From Dyadobacter sp. 50-39 (lineage in GTDB: Bacteria > Bacteroidota > Bacteroidia > Cytophagales > Spirosomataceae): a stretch of DNA of 64,000 bases. Positions 42,903 to 52,376 of the stretch are shown piece by piece (positions within the stretch are counted from its first letter, which is position 1; each line of letters opens with the position of its first letter). The DNA lies in assembly GCA_001898145.1 (NCBI GenBank), contig MKSR01000040.1, forward strand, positions 1-64,000, written 5' to 3'. The position numbers and the translations under genes were made by a program. The notes beneath the pieces are model-generated. The model saw only the letters and a list, made by a program, of their open reading frames with translations. It was not told where the DNA came from and made no database searches.

Positions 42903-44471
42903 TTATGGAGCGGCTAGCTCATCCGGAAACGGAACGGGCTTCCCGGTTGCCTTGAAAGTTGGCCATTGCGCATCCCATGATTTAAGTTGCCGGGTGAGCA
43001 GCGCCGCAAGCTCTTTTACTTTCGCCGGGTTGGTCGCCGCCAGGTCGTGCTCCTCTCCGATATCGTTACGCAAATTGTACAGTTCGAGTTTGGCCTCGCG
43101 ATAGTCGTAGATCAGCTTCCAGTCGCCCTGCCTGAATGCGCTTGCATAATGGATATTGGGGCCCTCGGCAGCGATCCAGCGGTTCGGATGATGCCATACC
43201 AGTCCACGTTGGTCGTCTTTGAACGCCGGGTTTCTCAGGATTGGTAAAAATGTTCGCCCATCTACTTTTTGAACGGTTTTGGCATTTTTCACCCCTGCGA
43301 TATCGAGGATAGTCGGGAAGAAATCTTCCACGATCACATACTGATCGGCCACGGAGCCCGCTTTAACCACGCCCGGCCATTTAACGAGCATCGGCTCACG
43401 GATACCGCCTTCGTAAACAGAACCCTTCCCCGCCTTCAGCGGAAGGTTGTGCGTCCAGGCCTTTCCGCCGCGGGCAGGGGTGGTGCTCAGCCCGCCATTG
43501 TCGGACATAAAAAGCACTACCGTATTGTCGGCGATCTTTTTCTCGTCCAGGTATCGGAGTACATCTCCCAGGCTTTTGTCCATTCCTTCGAGCAGCGCCG
43601 CATATTTCGCCTCGGTACTGTCGAGGCCGGCTTGCAGGTACTTGTTTAAAAACCGCGGATCGGCCGTCAGGGGAATGTGGACGGCATAGTGGGCCAGATA
43701 CAGAAAGAACGGCTGTTTTTTGCCGATTGGTTTTTCGATGGCTTTCAGGGCTTCGGTCGTGATCGCGTCGCTCAGGAAAGTATCTGTGCCATGGTAGGCT
43801 TCCAGTCCGGGTACTGCGTTGCGGTTGGGCTTTCCATTGACAGGACTGTCGTAATTGGCACGCCCCGAGTAACTTGCGGGATGCCCGATGGAGCTTCCGG
43901 CAATGTTTACATCGAAACCCGCATTGAGCGGATCAGAACCGGGCGTGCCCGCGGATCCGAAATGCGCTTTGCCGCTGTGCACCGTGTAATAGCCGTTTTG
44001 GCGCAGCATCTGCGGCAACGCCGTGGCATGAAACGTATGTTCCACCCCGGCAACCGGGCTGAAACCGTTGATATTCCAGTCCACCGGATTTAGCACCGCG
44101 TCGGTGTAGTCGGTATTTTTATTCTTGTCCGGCGATGTCCAGTGTGTCACGCGGGTGTGCGCCGCATTCACGCCGGTGATCAGGCTTACCCGCGTGGGCG
44201 TGCACACGGGCATTGCGTACGCATTGGTGAACTTCATCCCTTCCCGGGCCAGCCGCTCCATATTAGGCGTGTGGTAGCGCTTGTTGAAATCGGTAGGCTT
44301 GTTCCAGAACGGCACCGAAGTATCCTGCCAGCCCATATCATCGACCAGGAAAACAATAACATTCGGTTTGCTTTTTGCCGCGGACTGAGCCTGCGTAGGT
44401 ACATTGAGGAGTGGCAGGGCCAGCATTGTCGCGCAGCACAGCCACGCGTTAAAGCGGGTATTCATGTCCAT
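42903..44471 (-). CDS. sulfatase (arylsulfatase family)
   Basis: A 522-residue exported sulfatase. The signal peptide covers about the first 28 residues (ends near TQAQS). The active-site motif CTPTR begins at Cys90, in the C-x-P-x-R consensus needed for conversion to formylglycine. The metal-binding aspartates are in FLVDDMGWQD (near 41-50). Other family signatures are MSDNGGLSTTPARGGKAW near 325-342 and KAGKGSVYEGGIREPMLVKW near 348-367. The substrate (sulfated polysaccharide or aryl sulfate) is unknown. No formylglycine-generating gene (anSME or FGE) is near. Confidence 0.92.
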   Translation of the reverse strand: MDMNTRFNAWLCCATMLALPLLNVPTQAQSAAKSKPNVIVFLVDDMGWQDTSVPFWNKPTDFNKRYHTPNMERLAREGMKFTNAYAMPVCTPTRVSLITGVNAAHTRVTHWTSPDKNKNTDYTDAVLNPVDWNINGFSPVAGVEHTFHATALPQMLRQNGYYTVHSGKAHFGSAGTPGSDPLNAGFDVNIAGSSIGHPASYSGRANYDSPVNGKPNRNAVPGLEAYHGTDTFLSDAITTEALKAIEKPIGKKQPFFLYLAHYAVHIPLTADPRFLNKYLQAGLDSTEAKYAALLEGMDKSLGDVLRYLDEKKIADNTVVLFMSDNGGLSTTPARGGKAWTHNLPLKAGKGSVYEGGIREPMLVKWPGVVKAGSVADQYVIVEDFFPTILDIAGVKNAKTVQKVDGRTFLPILRNPAFKDDQRGLVWHHPNRWIAAEGPNIHYASAFRQGDWKLIYDYREAKLELYNLRNDIGEEHDLAATNPAKVKELAALLTRQLKSWDAQWPTFKATGKPVPFPDELAAP

Positions 44472-44783
44472 ATCGGTCGGGGTGAAGGAATAATAATGCG
44501 GTAAGATCGGGAAATTAGAATCATAAAACCAAGGGGGCTACCGTATCAACCAGATTTTCAGTACCTAAAAGTACTAAAAGTAATAAATGCTAAAAAAGTA
44601 TTATTTGGCGATGCTGGACCTAAATGGCGTGGAGCCGACTGAGGGGCGGCAATTGCAGGTTAATGCTCTGATCTAAATTCGGCGTCCGCTCATAGGTAGA
44701 TTTGCGCCATTCTTACCTTATTTACTAAACAATTTGCATTTACTAAACAGTGTTTATTATATTCACATCGTAATTACAAAAGC
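44472..44783. other. divergent intergenic region between sulfatase and tetR
   Basis: No gene is visible. The right third holds the CTAAACA operator repeats (44721-44759, separate entry) ahead of the regulator gene. The left part contains the sulfatase promoter region; the stretch near 44560-44605 is rich in AGTAnTAAA-type repeats (TACTAAAAGTA and similar). Confidence 0.6.
44721..44759 (+). promoter_or_regulatory. palindromic operator and half-site upstream of tetR
   Basis: A palindrome centred at 44750 reads CTAAACA-G-TGTTTAT (44743-44757), and an extra half-site TTTACTAAACA lies at 44721-44731. The same palindrome plus half-site occurs upstream of the efflux genes at 45411-45439. Two matching copies flanking the regulator gene mark this as the operator of the TetR protein (inference). 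Confidence 0.75.
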
Positions 44784-45398
44784 ATGGCGATTAAGGAGAG
44801 AAAAGAGCGGGAAAAGCAGGAAATGAGGAACCTGATCATTGAATCGGCGACTCAACTGTTTTTGAAGCAAGGCTACGATAAGACGTCGATTCGTAGCATT
44901 GCCGACGATATCGAATATAGTCCGGCTACTATCTATCTGTATTTCAAGGATAAAGATGAGATTTTTTATGTAATCCATGAGAATGCGTTCGATATCCTGG
45001 ATAAGCATCTCAGACAACACGATGGGATAGCTGATCCTTTCGAAAGGCTGGGTGCACTGGGCCGCACTTACATTCAGTTCGGCATCGAGAATCCCGATTA
45101 TTATGATCTGATGTTCATTATGCGCGCGCCGATGGAGCAGATCAAAAATGAGGAGAAATGGAAGGCCGGCGAATGTGCGTTCGGTTACCTGCTGACTACG
45201 CTCTCCGACTGTCTCGAACAGGGGAAAATCAGGCAGGCCGATTTGTATGTGACCGGGATCCAGGTGTGGTCGTATGTTCATGGCCTGGTATCACTTTATG
45301 TACGGGAGCGCATGTGCATCCTCATGCAGCCCGATGACGTGACCCGCCAGATTCTGCATAGTTCGTTCGACTTATTTTTAGCCAATTTGAAAACGTAA
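44784..45398 (+). CDS. TetR/AcrR-family repressor of the efflux operon
   Basis: A 204-residue regulator. The N-terminal helix-turn-helix spans about residues 15-60 (LIIESATQLFLKQGYDKTSI then RSIADDIEYSPATIYLYFKD, the characteristic TetR recognition region). The C-terminal helical domain binds an unknown ligand. It is transcribed ahead of three efflux genes in the same direction and is flanked by its presumed operators on both sides, indicating autoregulation together with control of the downstream pump. Confidence 0.93.
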   Translation: MAIKERKEREKQEMRNLIIESATQLFLKQGYDKTSIRSIADDIEYSPATIYLYFKDKDEIFYVIHENAFDILDKHLRQHDGIADPFERLGALGRTYIQFGIENPDYYDLMFIMRAPMEQIKNEEKWKAGECAFGYLLTTLSDCLEQGKIRQADLYVTGIQVWSYVHGLVSLYVRERMCILMQPDDVTRQILHSSFDLFLANLKT

Positions 45399-45410
45399 AA
45401 AATTTTGCCA

Positions 45411-45439
45411 TTCACTAAACACTGTTCATAAACTAAACA
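45411..45439 (+). promoter_or_regulatory. palindromic operator and half-site upstream of the efflux operon
   Basis: The palindrome CTAAACA-C-TGTTCAT (45415-45429) shares its core with that at 44743-44757, and a half-site ACTAAACA follows at 45432-45439. It sits between the tetR stop (45398) and the next start (45449), which puts the efflux genes under a second promoter with the same control. Confidence 0.75.
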
Positions 45440-45448
45440 TTACTTACA

Positions 45449-46816
45449 ATGATCCGATTTTTGAAACCCGTGCCCAGGCATTGGCAGTATCTTCTTGTGC
45501 CTTTACTAAGCCTTTTTGCCCCGGCCCAGGCGCAGGATACGCATCTCCAAGGCTATATCGAACACGCGCTGCACAACAATCAAGGCCTTAAACAGCAGCG
45601 GTTTATTCTCGAGAGAAACCTGTTTGCGCTGAAAGAAGCCCGGACGTTTTTTTATCCGGAGGTCAATTTCAGCACTTCTTACCTCGATTCACGCGGCGGG
45701 CGGAAAATAAGCATACCGATCGGCGATCTGCTGAACCCGGTTTATAATTCGCTCAATGAGCTGACGAATTCGTCGGCATTTCCGAAAGTGGAAAATGTAA
45801 GCCAGACCTTCAACCCACGCAATTATTACGATGCCAAATTCAGGACCTCGCTGCCGCTTTATAATGCAGAAATCGCTTACAACACGAAAATCCGAAAAGA
45901 GCAGATCCATTTGCAGCAGGCGGAGGTGGACGTTTACAGGCGTGAGTTAGTAAAGGAGATCAAGCTGGCGTACTATGCGTGCCAGCAGTCCGACGAGGCG
46001 ATCCGTATCCTGGAAAGCGCGGTGTCGCTTGCCCGGGAAAATCTCCGGTTCAACCAGGCGTTGGTGAAAAATGACAAGGCGATCCGTACAGTGGTGAGCC
46101 GCTCCGAAAATGAGCTGATCGGCCTGGAAGCGAGGCTGGTGGATGCGCGAAACCAATCCATCAACGCGAAGGCTTACTTTAATTTTTTGCTCAATAACCC
46201 ATTGGAAACCAGCTTGGAAATTAATACCCCAAACGAATCGGAGGTGTTGACGGACACCACAGCGGAAGGCAGGAGGGAAGAGCTGGCCAAGCTGGAATCG
46301 CTTTCGAAGATCAATGCCTTATCGGGTCAGCTGGCGCGGGCCGGTGCATTGCCGAAGCTATCGACGTTCATCGACCTGGGTTCACAGGGTGATTTTGTGA
46401 ATTTCAACCGGGATACCCGCTATTACCTCTTCGGCGTGACACTCGACTGGCGGGTATTTGCCAACAACCGCACGCAGTACAAAGTGAAACAGGCTCAGCT
46501 GGAACAGAAAGCCACCGGTGAACAGATCAGTCAGGTCGAACAGCAGCTCCAACTTCAAAACAAAACCGCGGCCAATACTTTTCAATCGGCTGTACTCACT
46601 TACCGCGCCGCCAAAAGCCAAACCGCATTGTCGCAACAATATTACCAGGACCAGCAGAAGCTTTACCGCGAGGGGCAATTGCTTTACATCGAATTGCTCG
46701 ACGCCCAGAACCGGCTGATCAGCGACCAGCTTCAACAAAGTATTTCCTATCTGAATGTTCAAACCCGCGCCGCAGAGCTGGAACGGGCACGGGCAAGCTA
46801 CTTATTCGCAAACTAA
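45449..46816 (+). CDS. outer-membrane factor (TolC family)
   Basis: A 455-residue TolC-type protein with a signal peptide (MIRFLKPVPRHWQYLLVPLL, then SLFAPAQAQ, cleaved after AQA). The mature chain has the expected two helical repeats; typical barrel sequences are GYIEHALHNNQGLKQQRFIL near 35-54 and QLLYIELLDAQNRLISDQLQ near 409-428. Tyrosine- and asparagine-rich beta-strand turns (FNPRNYYDAKFRTSLPLYN near 118-136) lie in the outer-membrane part. It is the first efflux gene after the TetR operator and lies in one operon with the adaptor (8-bp gap). Confidence 0.92.
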   Translation: MIRFLKPVPRHWQYLLVPLLSLFAPAQAQDTHLQGYIEHALHNNQGLKQQRFILERNLFALKEARTFFYPEVNFSTSYLDSRGGRKISIPIGDLLNPVYNSLNELTNSSAFPKVENVSQTFNPRNYYDAKFRTSLPLYNAEIAYNTKIRKEQIHLQQAEVDVYRRELVKEIKLAYYACQQSDEAIRILESAVSLARENLRFNQALVKNDKAIRTVVSRSENELIGLEARLVDARNQSINAKAYFNFLLNNPLETSLEINTPNESEVLTDTTAEGRREELAKLESLSKINALSGQLARAGALPKLSTFIDLGSQGDFVNFNRDTRYYLFGVTLDWRVFANNRTQYKVKQAQLEQKATGEQISQVEQQLQLQNKTAANTFQSAVLTYRAAKSQTALSQQYYQDQQKLYREGQLLYIELLDAQNRLISDQLQQSISYLNVQTRAAELERARASYLFAN

Positions 46817-46823
46817 ATATGTT

Positions 46824-47867
46824 ATGAAAGCTACAACACATCCCATCCTATATGCCTATGTGCTGGCGGCCGCACTGCTGACTGCCGCATGCAAAGAAGA
46901 AAAGAAGCCGGAGCAGACCGACGAAACCATTCCCGTAAAAATCATCAGTTCGGCCTCATTGACGCAGGCCCAGGCCGTGGAAACATCCGGCTTGCTGGGT
47001 TCAGAAAATGAAGCGCGGCTGTCGTTTAAAATTGGCGGCATTATCAGGGAGATTTTTGTCAAAGAAGGCGACAAGGTGCGTAAAGGCCAGCTTCTGGCCA
47101 CCCTGAATACGACCGAAATTGCGGCGCAAATGGGCCAGGCCGAAGAGAATTTCCTGAAAGCCCAGCGCGACGCCCGTCGCGTGCAGAACCTGTACCGCGA
47201 CAGCGTGGCCACAAAGGAGCAATTGGAAAACACCCAAACCGCCCTGGTACTGGCTGAAAAACAGGTGGATATCGTCAAATTCAATTTGTCACAAACCAAA
47301 ATATTCTCCACTGCCGACGGCGTGGTGATGCAGAAATTGCAGAATGCAGGTGAGCAGGTGCAGGGAGGTACACCCATTTTGCATATCAGCAGCACCAGCA
47401 GCCGCGACTGGGTGGTAAAATGCGGGCTGACCGATAAGGATTGGGCAAGGTTAAAAGGCGGCGAGAAAGCCGAGATTCATTTCGATGCCTATCCGCAGAC
47501 CTTCACGGGCAATGTAAAAACGCTCGCGCAGGTGAGCGATCCGGTTTCAGGGCTTTACCAGGCCGAAATCACGCTCGATAAACCCGTTGCCAAGCTCGCC
47601 AGCGGCCTTTTTGCCAAAGTGCATATTTATCCCAAAGAGAAAACCAGCATGGTGTCGATCCCCGTCGACGCATTGATCGAAGGAGAGAACGACAGCGCAT
47701 TCGTGTTTGTAGCGGATGGTAACCGGGCGCAGAAGAAGCGGGTGAGGATAGCCTTCCTGGATGGGGATAAGGCATTTATCCTGGCAGGTATAGACGCCGG
47801 TGCGCGCGTGATCCGGGAGGGATCTGCCTATCTGGCCGAGGGTTCGGTGATTAAAGTAGTTCAGTAA
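46824..47867 (+). CDS. RND efflux periplasmic adaptor
   Basis: A 347-residue adaptor from the ATG at 46824; the open frame runs back to 46755 in the previous gene but this ATG begins a proper lipoprotein signal (MKATTHPILYAYVLAAALL, then TAAC). It has lipoyl motifs FKIGGIIREIFVKEGDKVRK near 65-84 and LSQTKIFSTADGVVMQKLQN near 159-178, a helical hairpin between (about 90-150), and beta-barrel and membrane-proximal parts. It connects the pump to the outer-membrane factor of the same operon. Confidence 0.93.
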   Translation: MKATTHPILYAYVLAAALLTAACKEEKKPEQTDETIPVKIISSASLTQAQAVETSGLLGSENEARLSFKIGGIIREIFVKEGDKVRKGQLLATLNTTEIAAQMGQAEENFLKAQRDARRVQNLYRDSVATKEQLENTQTALVLAEKQVDIVKFNLSQTKIFSTADGVVMQKLQNAGEQVQGGTPILHISSTSSRDWVVKCGLTDKDWARLKGGEKAEIHFDAYPQTFTGNVKTLAQVSDPVSGLYQAEITLDKPVAKLASGLFAKVHIYPKEKTSMVSIPVDALIEGENDSAFVFVADGNRAQKKRVRIAFLDGDKAFILAGIDAGARVIREGSAYLAEGSVIKVVQ

Positions 47868-47888
47868 CCCATTTCAACCGCAAAGACC

Positions 47889-50800
47889 ATGAAATTACCT
47901 GAATTTGCCGTCAAGAATTACCAGTTTACGCTGGTGGTTTTCCTGGGTGTGCTGGCGCTGGGGCTGTACTCGCTCTTCACCATGCCGCGAAGCGAAGACC
48001 CCGACATTCATCCCCCGCAATTTACCGTAGTAGTGGTGTATCCAGGCGCCAACCCGAAAGACATGGAGCAGCTGGTGGTGGACCCGATGGAGAAGAAAAT
48101 CAATGAACTCGACGATATGAAGCACGTGATCACCGACATCCGCGACGGACTGGCCGTGATGCAGGTGATTTACAAATACAGCTCTAATCCGGACGATAAA
48201 TACCAGGAGATAGTCCGCGAGATCAATGCATTGCGCTCGGAGCTGCCGGCCGACATTGCCGACATTCGCATTAACAAACAGATCCCATCCGATGTAAGCA
48301 TTTACCAGTACGCGCTCATCAGCGAGAATGCCACTTATACGCAGTTAAAAAAGTACTCCAAGGATTTCAAGGAGCGGCTGGAAAAGGTTAAAACACTCAA
48401 AAAGGTGGAGTACTCGGGCATTCCTGAGCCGCAGGTGAAAGTAAGCCTGAACTTGCAGAAGATTGCCCAGCAGAAGCTTACCCAGGACCAGATCGTTGGG
48501 GCATTGCAGAGCGAGGGTGTCAATATTCCCGGCGGGAGCATCAGCATGGCGACCAAAAAGCTCAATATCAAAACCAGCGGCAGTTACCGCACGCTGGATG
48601 AGGTGGCTAACACGGTAGTTTCGCGTTCGGATGGCAAGATCGTATACCTGAAAGACGTCGCCGATGTCAGGATGGGTTATGAGGATGAGACCCACGTCAC
48701 CCGCCTGAATGGCTTCCGGTGCAGCTTTGTGAATGTGAGCCAGAAGGAAGGCGAGAACATTATTTCGGTGCGTGACCAGGTAGAGCCGGTAGTGGCGGAG
48801 TTTGAGAAATCACTGCCTTCCAATATCGAAATGATCAAAGTATTCGATCAGGCCAGCAGCGTGGATACCCGCTTGTCGCATTTCGCCCGGGACTTTGGGA
48901 TCGCTATTTTGCTGGTACTGCTCACATTGCTGCCGCTCGGAACGCGGGCGTCATTGGTCGTAATGATCTCCATCCCGCTTTCGCTGGCGATCGGGCTTAC
49001 GATGATGAACCTGCTGGGCTACAATATCAACCAGCTCAGCATTGTAGGGATGATCGTCGCGCTGGGAATCCTGGTCGATGACAGCATTGTGGTAGTCGAA
49101 AACATCGAGCGGTATCTGCGGATGGGTTACGGGAAAGTCCAGGCGGCCATTCAGGCGTCGTCACAAATCGGCCTGGCGGTGGTGGGCTGTACCATCTTGC
49201 TGATTTTCGCATTTCTCCCGCTGGTATTCCTGCCCGAAGGCGCAGGTGATTTTATTCGGAGCCTGCCGATGTCGGTGATCACGACGGTATTCGCTTCAAT
49301 GCTGGTTTCGCTGACGGTGGTACCGTTTCTGTCGAGCGTGATCCTGAAACCGCACGCATCCGAAGATGGCAACTGGCTGCTGAGGGGAATGAAAAAGGGG
49401 ATCCATAAAACCTACGGCAGCGTACTCGACCGTGCCTTGCATTGGCCCAAAACCACGCTGGCCATCGCCGGTTTGATATTCGCAGGATCGCTGGCGTTGG
49501 TACCGCTCATCGGCAATAGCCTTTTTCCCAAATCGGAAAAGCCCATGTTCCTGATCGATATTGAAACGCCGCAGGGTACCAACCTCAAAAAGACCAACGA
49601 AGTGGCGAGGTATGTGGAAGGCATTTTGAAACAGGAGCCGCTTATTACGTCCTTCTCGACCAATGTGGGCAAGGGTAACCCGCGGGTTTATTATAATGTG
49701 GTCCAAAGGAATGAAAGCGAGAACTTTGCGGAGATTTTCGTGCAGGTAGAAGGACTTGAAACGGAAGAAAAGGTGGAGGTCATCGAGAAGCTGCGCAAAA
49801 AGCTGGAACGCTATCCCGGAGCGGAAATCAAAGTGAAAGACTTTGAGCAAGGCCCGCTGATCGAGGCGCCCCTGGCTTACCGCATTTATGGTGAAAATCT
49901 GCAAGACCTGCGCAAAACCGCATTCCGCGTGGCCGATCTGCTCTCTAAAACCGAGGGCACCATTTATGTGAATAACCCGTTGCTCGTGCAACCGACCGAT
50001 CTGCGCATCAACATCAATAAACAGAAAGCCGGAACGCTGGGCATTTCCTCGGCCGACATCGATCGCACGGTGCGGCTGGGAGCTGCCGGGCTGAATGTGG
50101 CTACCTTCCGGGAAGATGTGGGTAAGGCCGATAGCTACAATATCAATGTGTCCGTGCCGCGCAATGCCGCAATTCAGGATTACAGTGTTTTCGATAAACT
50201 GTATGTGACCTCGGCAACGGGCGCGAGCATTCCCTTGAAAAACATCGCGACCGTCGAAATGGAAAGCTCACCGAACCAGATCCGGCACTATGATAAGGAC
50301 CGCTACGTGACCGTGTCCGCATTCGCCAAGCCGGGCTACAACGTCCAGAAAATGAATGATGACATTACCGCCAAGCTCAACCAGTTCAAATTTGAAAAAG
50401 GCCAGCATTTCAAAGTGGCCGGTGAAAAAGAGAGTCAGGAGGAAAGCTTCGGCGGATTGGGGTTGATCATTCTGATCACGGTGTTCGGTTTCCTCGGGGT
50501 ATTGATATTGGAATTCAAAACCTTCAAAAGTATCCTAATCGTCCTCTCGGTAATCCCGCTGGGCATTGTCGGCGGATTAGCGATGCTTTTCCTCACCGGT
50601 GAAACGCTTTCTTTTACCGCTACGATCGGCTTTATCGCATTGGTGGGTATTGAAGTGAAGAACTCGCTGCTTGTGGTCGATTTTACCAACCAGCTGCGCG
50701 AGCAGGGCAAGGGCATCGAAGAGGCCATTATCGAAGCCGGCGAAATCCGTTTCGTGCCGATATTGCTCACCTCTATGACCGCGATCGGCGGGTTACTGCC

Positions 50801-50975
50801 GCTGGTGATCGAGTATAGCGCCCTGTATTCGCCCCTGGCATTGGTGCTGATCGGCGGGCTTATCAGCTCCACACTGCTGTCGCGCCTGGTGACGCCGGTG
50901 ATGTACAAGCTGCTGCCGCCTAAAGTAGAGCAGCACAAGGCGTTGGAACTGACCGAAATGGAGCCTGCTTACTAA
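47889..50975 (+). CDS. RND efflux pump, inner-membrane transporter
   Basis: A 1028-residue RND pump with the standard twelve segments and two porter loops. Key sites: GILVDDSIVVVENIERYL near 394-411 contains the two transport aspartates. FIALVGIEVKNSLLVVDFTN near 916-935 shows Glu-Val-Lys-Asn in place of the usual G-K-N, with the relay lysine kept. It resembles the group of RND pumps with a short first loop seen in Bacteroidetes and proteobacterial export of drugs or lipids; substrate is unknown. It is the last gene of the TetR-controlled operon, with a 21-bp gap from the adaptor. Confidence 0.94.
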   Translation: MKLPEFAVKNYQFTLVVFLGVLALGLYSLFTMPRSEDPDIHPPQFTVVVVYPGANPKDMEQLVVDPMEKKINELDDMKHVITDIRDGLAVMQVIYKYSSNPDDKYQEIVREINALRSELPADIADIRINKQIPSDVSIYQYALISENATYTQLKKYSKDFKERLEKVKTLKKVEYSGIPEPQVKVSLNLQKIAQQKLTQDQIVGALQSEGVNIPGGSISMATKKLNIKTSGSYRTLDEVANTVVSRSDGKIVYLKDVADVRMGYEDETHVTRLNGFRCSFVNVSQKEGENIISVRDQVEPVVAEFEKSLPSNIEMIKVFDQASSVDTRLSHFARDFGIAILLVLLTLLPLGTRASLVVMISIPLSLAIGLTMMNLLGYNINQLSIVGMIVALGILVDDSIVVVENIERYLRMGYGKVQAAIQASSQIGLAVVGCTILLIFAFLPLVFLPEGAGDFIRSLPMSVITTVFASMLVSLTVVPFLSSVILKPHASEDGNWLLRGMKKGIHKTYGSVLDRALHWPKTTLAIAGLIFAGSLALVPLIGNSLFPKSEKPMFLIDIETPQGTNLKKTNEVARYVEGILKQEPLITSFSTNVGKGNPRVYYNVVQRNESENFAEIFVQVEGLETEEKVEVIEKLRKKLERYPGAEIKVKDFEQGPLIEAPLAYRIYGENLQDLRKTAFRVADLLSKTEGTIYVNNPLLVQPTDLRININKQKAGTLGISSADIDRTVRLGAAGLNVATFREDVGKADSYNINVSVPRNAAIQDYSVFDKLYVTSATGASIPLKNIATVEMESSPNQIRHYDKDRYVTVSAFAKPGYNVQKMNDDITAKLNQFKFEKGQHFKVAGEKESQEESFGGLGLIILITVFGFLGVLILEFKTFKSILIVLSVIPLGIVGGLAMLFLTGETLSFTATIGFIALVGIEVKNSLLVVDFTNQLREQGKGIEEAIIEAGEIRFVPILLTSMTAIGGLLPLVIEYSALYSPLALVLIGGLISSTLLSRLVTPVMYKLLPPKVEQHKALELTEMEPAY

Positions 50976-51000
50976 CTTCTTGCGAAGATAAATGTGTTTT

Positions 51001-51029
51001 CAAGCTGAACGGCCCGGCCGTTCAGCTTG
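51001..51029. terminator. perfect 14-bp stem hairpin between convergent genes
   Basis: CAAGCTGAACGGCC (51001-51014) pairs with GGCCGTTCAGCTTG (51016-51029). A weak T tract is lacking on both strands (AAAATTTG follows on the plus strand), but the location between a stop codon and a convergent gene end fits a bidirectional terminator. Confidence 0.65.
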
Positions 51030-51053
51030 AAAATTTGCTGTATAGGCCAACTG

Positions 51054-51428
51054 CTACAAATTAACGACAATGCGTTTACCTGCATTCTGCGCGGCAATGC
51101 CTTTGGTGACCTTTTGCAGCGCCCGGCCGATCCCTCTCGAAAACCCGTCTTCCGCTTCTTGGTAGGCGAAGTCGGTGTTCTCGACGATCAGCTTGTGTGC
51201 CAGTTCATCATAGCTCCATTTCATGCCGGCCATCCGCTGGTCGGTGGCAGACATTTCCACAGGGGCGGGGCTGCTGTCCGCAAGGCCGGCTTCATGTACA
51301 CCGGCATGCAATTTCCAGAGAACGAGCCCGGTAACAGCGGCTGCGAGAAAAATAGCCTGCCGCTGTCCTTTCTGGTGGTGGAGTGCGGATAATGCTGAGG
51401 TCAGGATAGTAGAAGATTTAAAGAGCAT
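51054..51428 (-). CDS. small membrane-anchored hypothetical protein
   Basis: A 124-residue protein from the ATG at 51428; the longer frame to 51503 has an implausible leader. One membrane segment (AIFLAAAVTGLVLWKL, about residues 25-40) separates a short cytoplasmic head from a helical periplasmic part (residues 60-124) with a conserved-looking DELAHKLIVENTDFAYQEAE near 75-95. No family recognised. It is convergent with the RND operon and shares the terminator hairpin. Confidence 0.55.
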   Translation of the reverse strand: MLFKSSTILTSALSALHHQKGQRQAIFLAAAVTGLVLWKLHAGVHEAGLADSSPAPVEMSATDQRMAGMKWSYDELAHKLIVENTDFAYQEAEDGFSRGIGRALQKVTKGIAAQNAGKRIVVNL

Positions 51429-51602
51429 GGCTAACGGATTTAAAGTGCAATCGATGTTTGGGGTATAGCTAACCGCAGGTGCGGAAGCTATACTGTCTGA
51501 CAAATTTGTGCCTCAAATCGTTGAAATGTGCACGAAAAATGTCTGATCTGGACTTTTTATTATCTAAAACGTGCATTTCAAATCTTGAAACGTATCTGCC
51601 CG

Positions 51603-52376
51603 TCAGCCCATTTTTGTGATGAAAGCCTTGATGTTATCGCGGTAGCCCCGGGTCCATTTGACTTTTTCGCCCGTGGACAGATGAATGATGTACTCGCCGT
51701 TGAAATAAGTCTCCAGTTCGGATATGTAATTCATATTCACGATGTTCGACCGTCCCACACGGATCATCACCGATGGGTCGAGGCGGCTTTCGAGGCTGCT
51801 CAGGCTTTCGTAAATGGTATAGACCTTTTTCTGAATGGTGAAAACGGAAATGTAGTTGCCGTCGGCGGAGAAATGCGTAACGTCGTCCGTTTTGACCAGA
51901 TACATTTTCCCCGCTTCCTTCACCAGCAGCCGCTGCAGATAATGTTCCTCCTTATCTTTCTGGTCGCGCAGCAGGCTGTTTACCAGCTCCTCGATCCGCG
52001 GCTGGGATTTCTGGCTGAGCCGTTCCTTTAACCGGCCCAGTGACTGGTGAAACCGGATCTCGTCAAATGGTTTCAGCAGATAGTCGATCGCATTCACTTC
52101 GAATGCGCGCAATGCATACTGATCGAACGCGGTAGTGAAAACAACGAACGGCTGATGATGCGGCCACACTTCGCGCAGCACCTCGAAGCCATCGAGCTCC
52201 GGCATCTGAATGTCCAGAAAAACGACGTCCGGCCGTTGCTGCAAAATTTTTACAACAGCCTCCGAACCGTTGGCGGCTTCATCGGTAATTTCAATCGTAT
52301 GGTCATGCTGTACAAATGTCCTGATTACGTCCCTGGCCAGCACTTCATCATCGATGATCAGGCAGCGGTATTTCAT
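51603..52376 (-). CDS. LytTR-family response regulator
   Basis: A 257-residue response regulator. The receiver domain covers residues 1-120: acidic pair at Asp9-Asp10, phosphorylation site Asp55 (VVFLDIQMPELDGF) and the lysine near 104 (DYLLKPFDEIRF). The C-terminal LytTR DNA-binding domain covers about 150-257 (the FSADGNYISVFTIQKKVYTI pattern near 174-193 and VRVGRSNIVNMNYISELETY near 215-234). Its start overlaps the kinase stop as ATGA (52373-52376). Target genes are not evident; the adjacent RND operon is the opposite direction. Confidence 0.94.
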   Translation of the reverse strand: MKYRCLIIDDEVLARDVIRTFVQHDHTIEITDEAANGSEAVVKILQQRPDVVFLDIQMPELDGFEVLREVWPHHQPFVVFTTAFDQYALRAFEVNAIDYLLKPFDEIRFHQSLGRLKERLSQKSQPRIEELVNSLLRDQKDKEEHYLQRLLVKEAGKMYLVKTDDVTHFSADGNYISVFTIQKKVYTIYESLSSLESRLDPSVMIRVGRSNIVNMNYISELETYFNGEYIIHLSTGEKVKWTRGYRDNIKAFITKMG

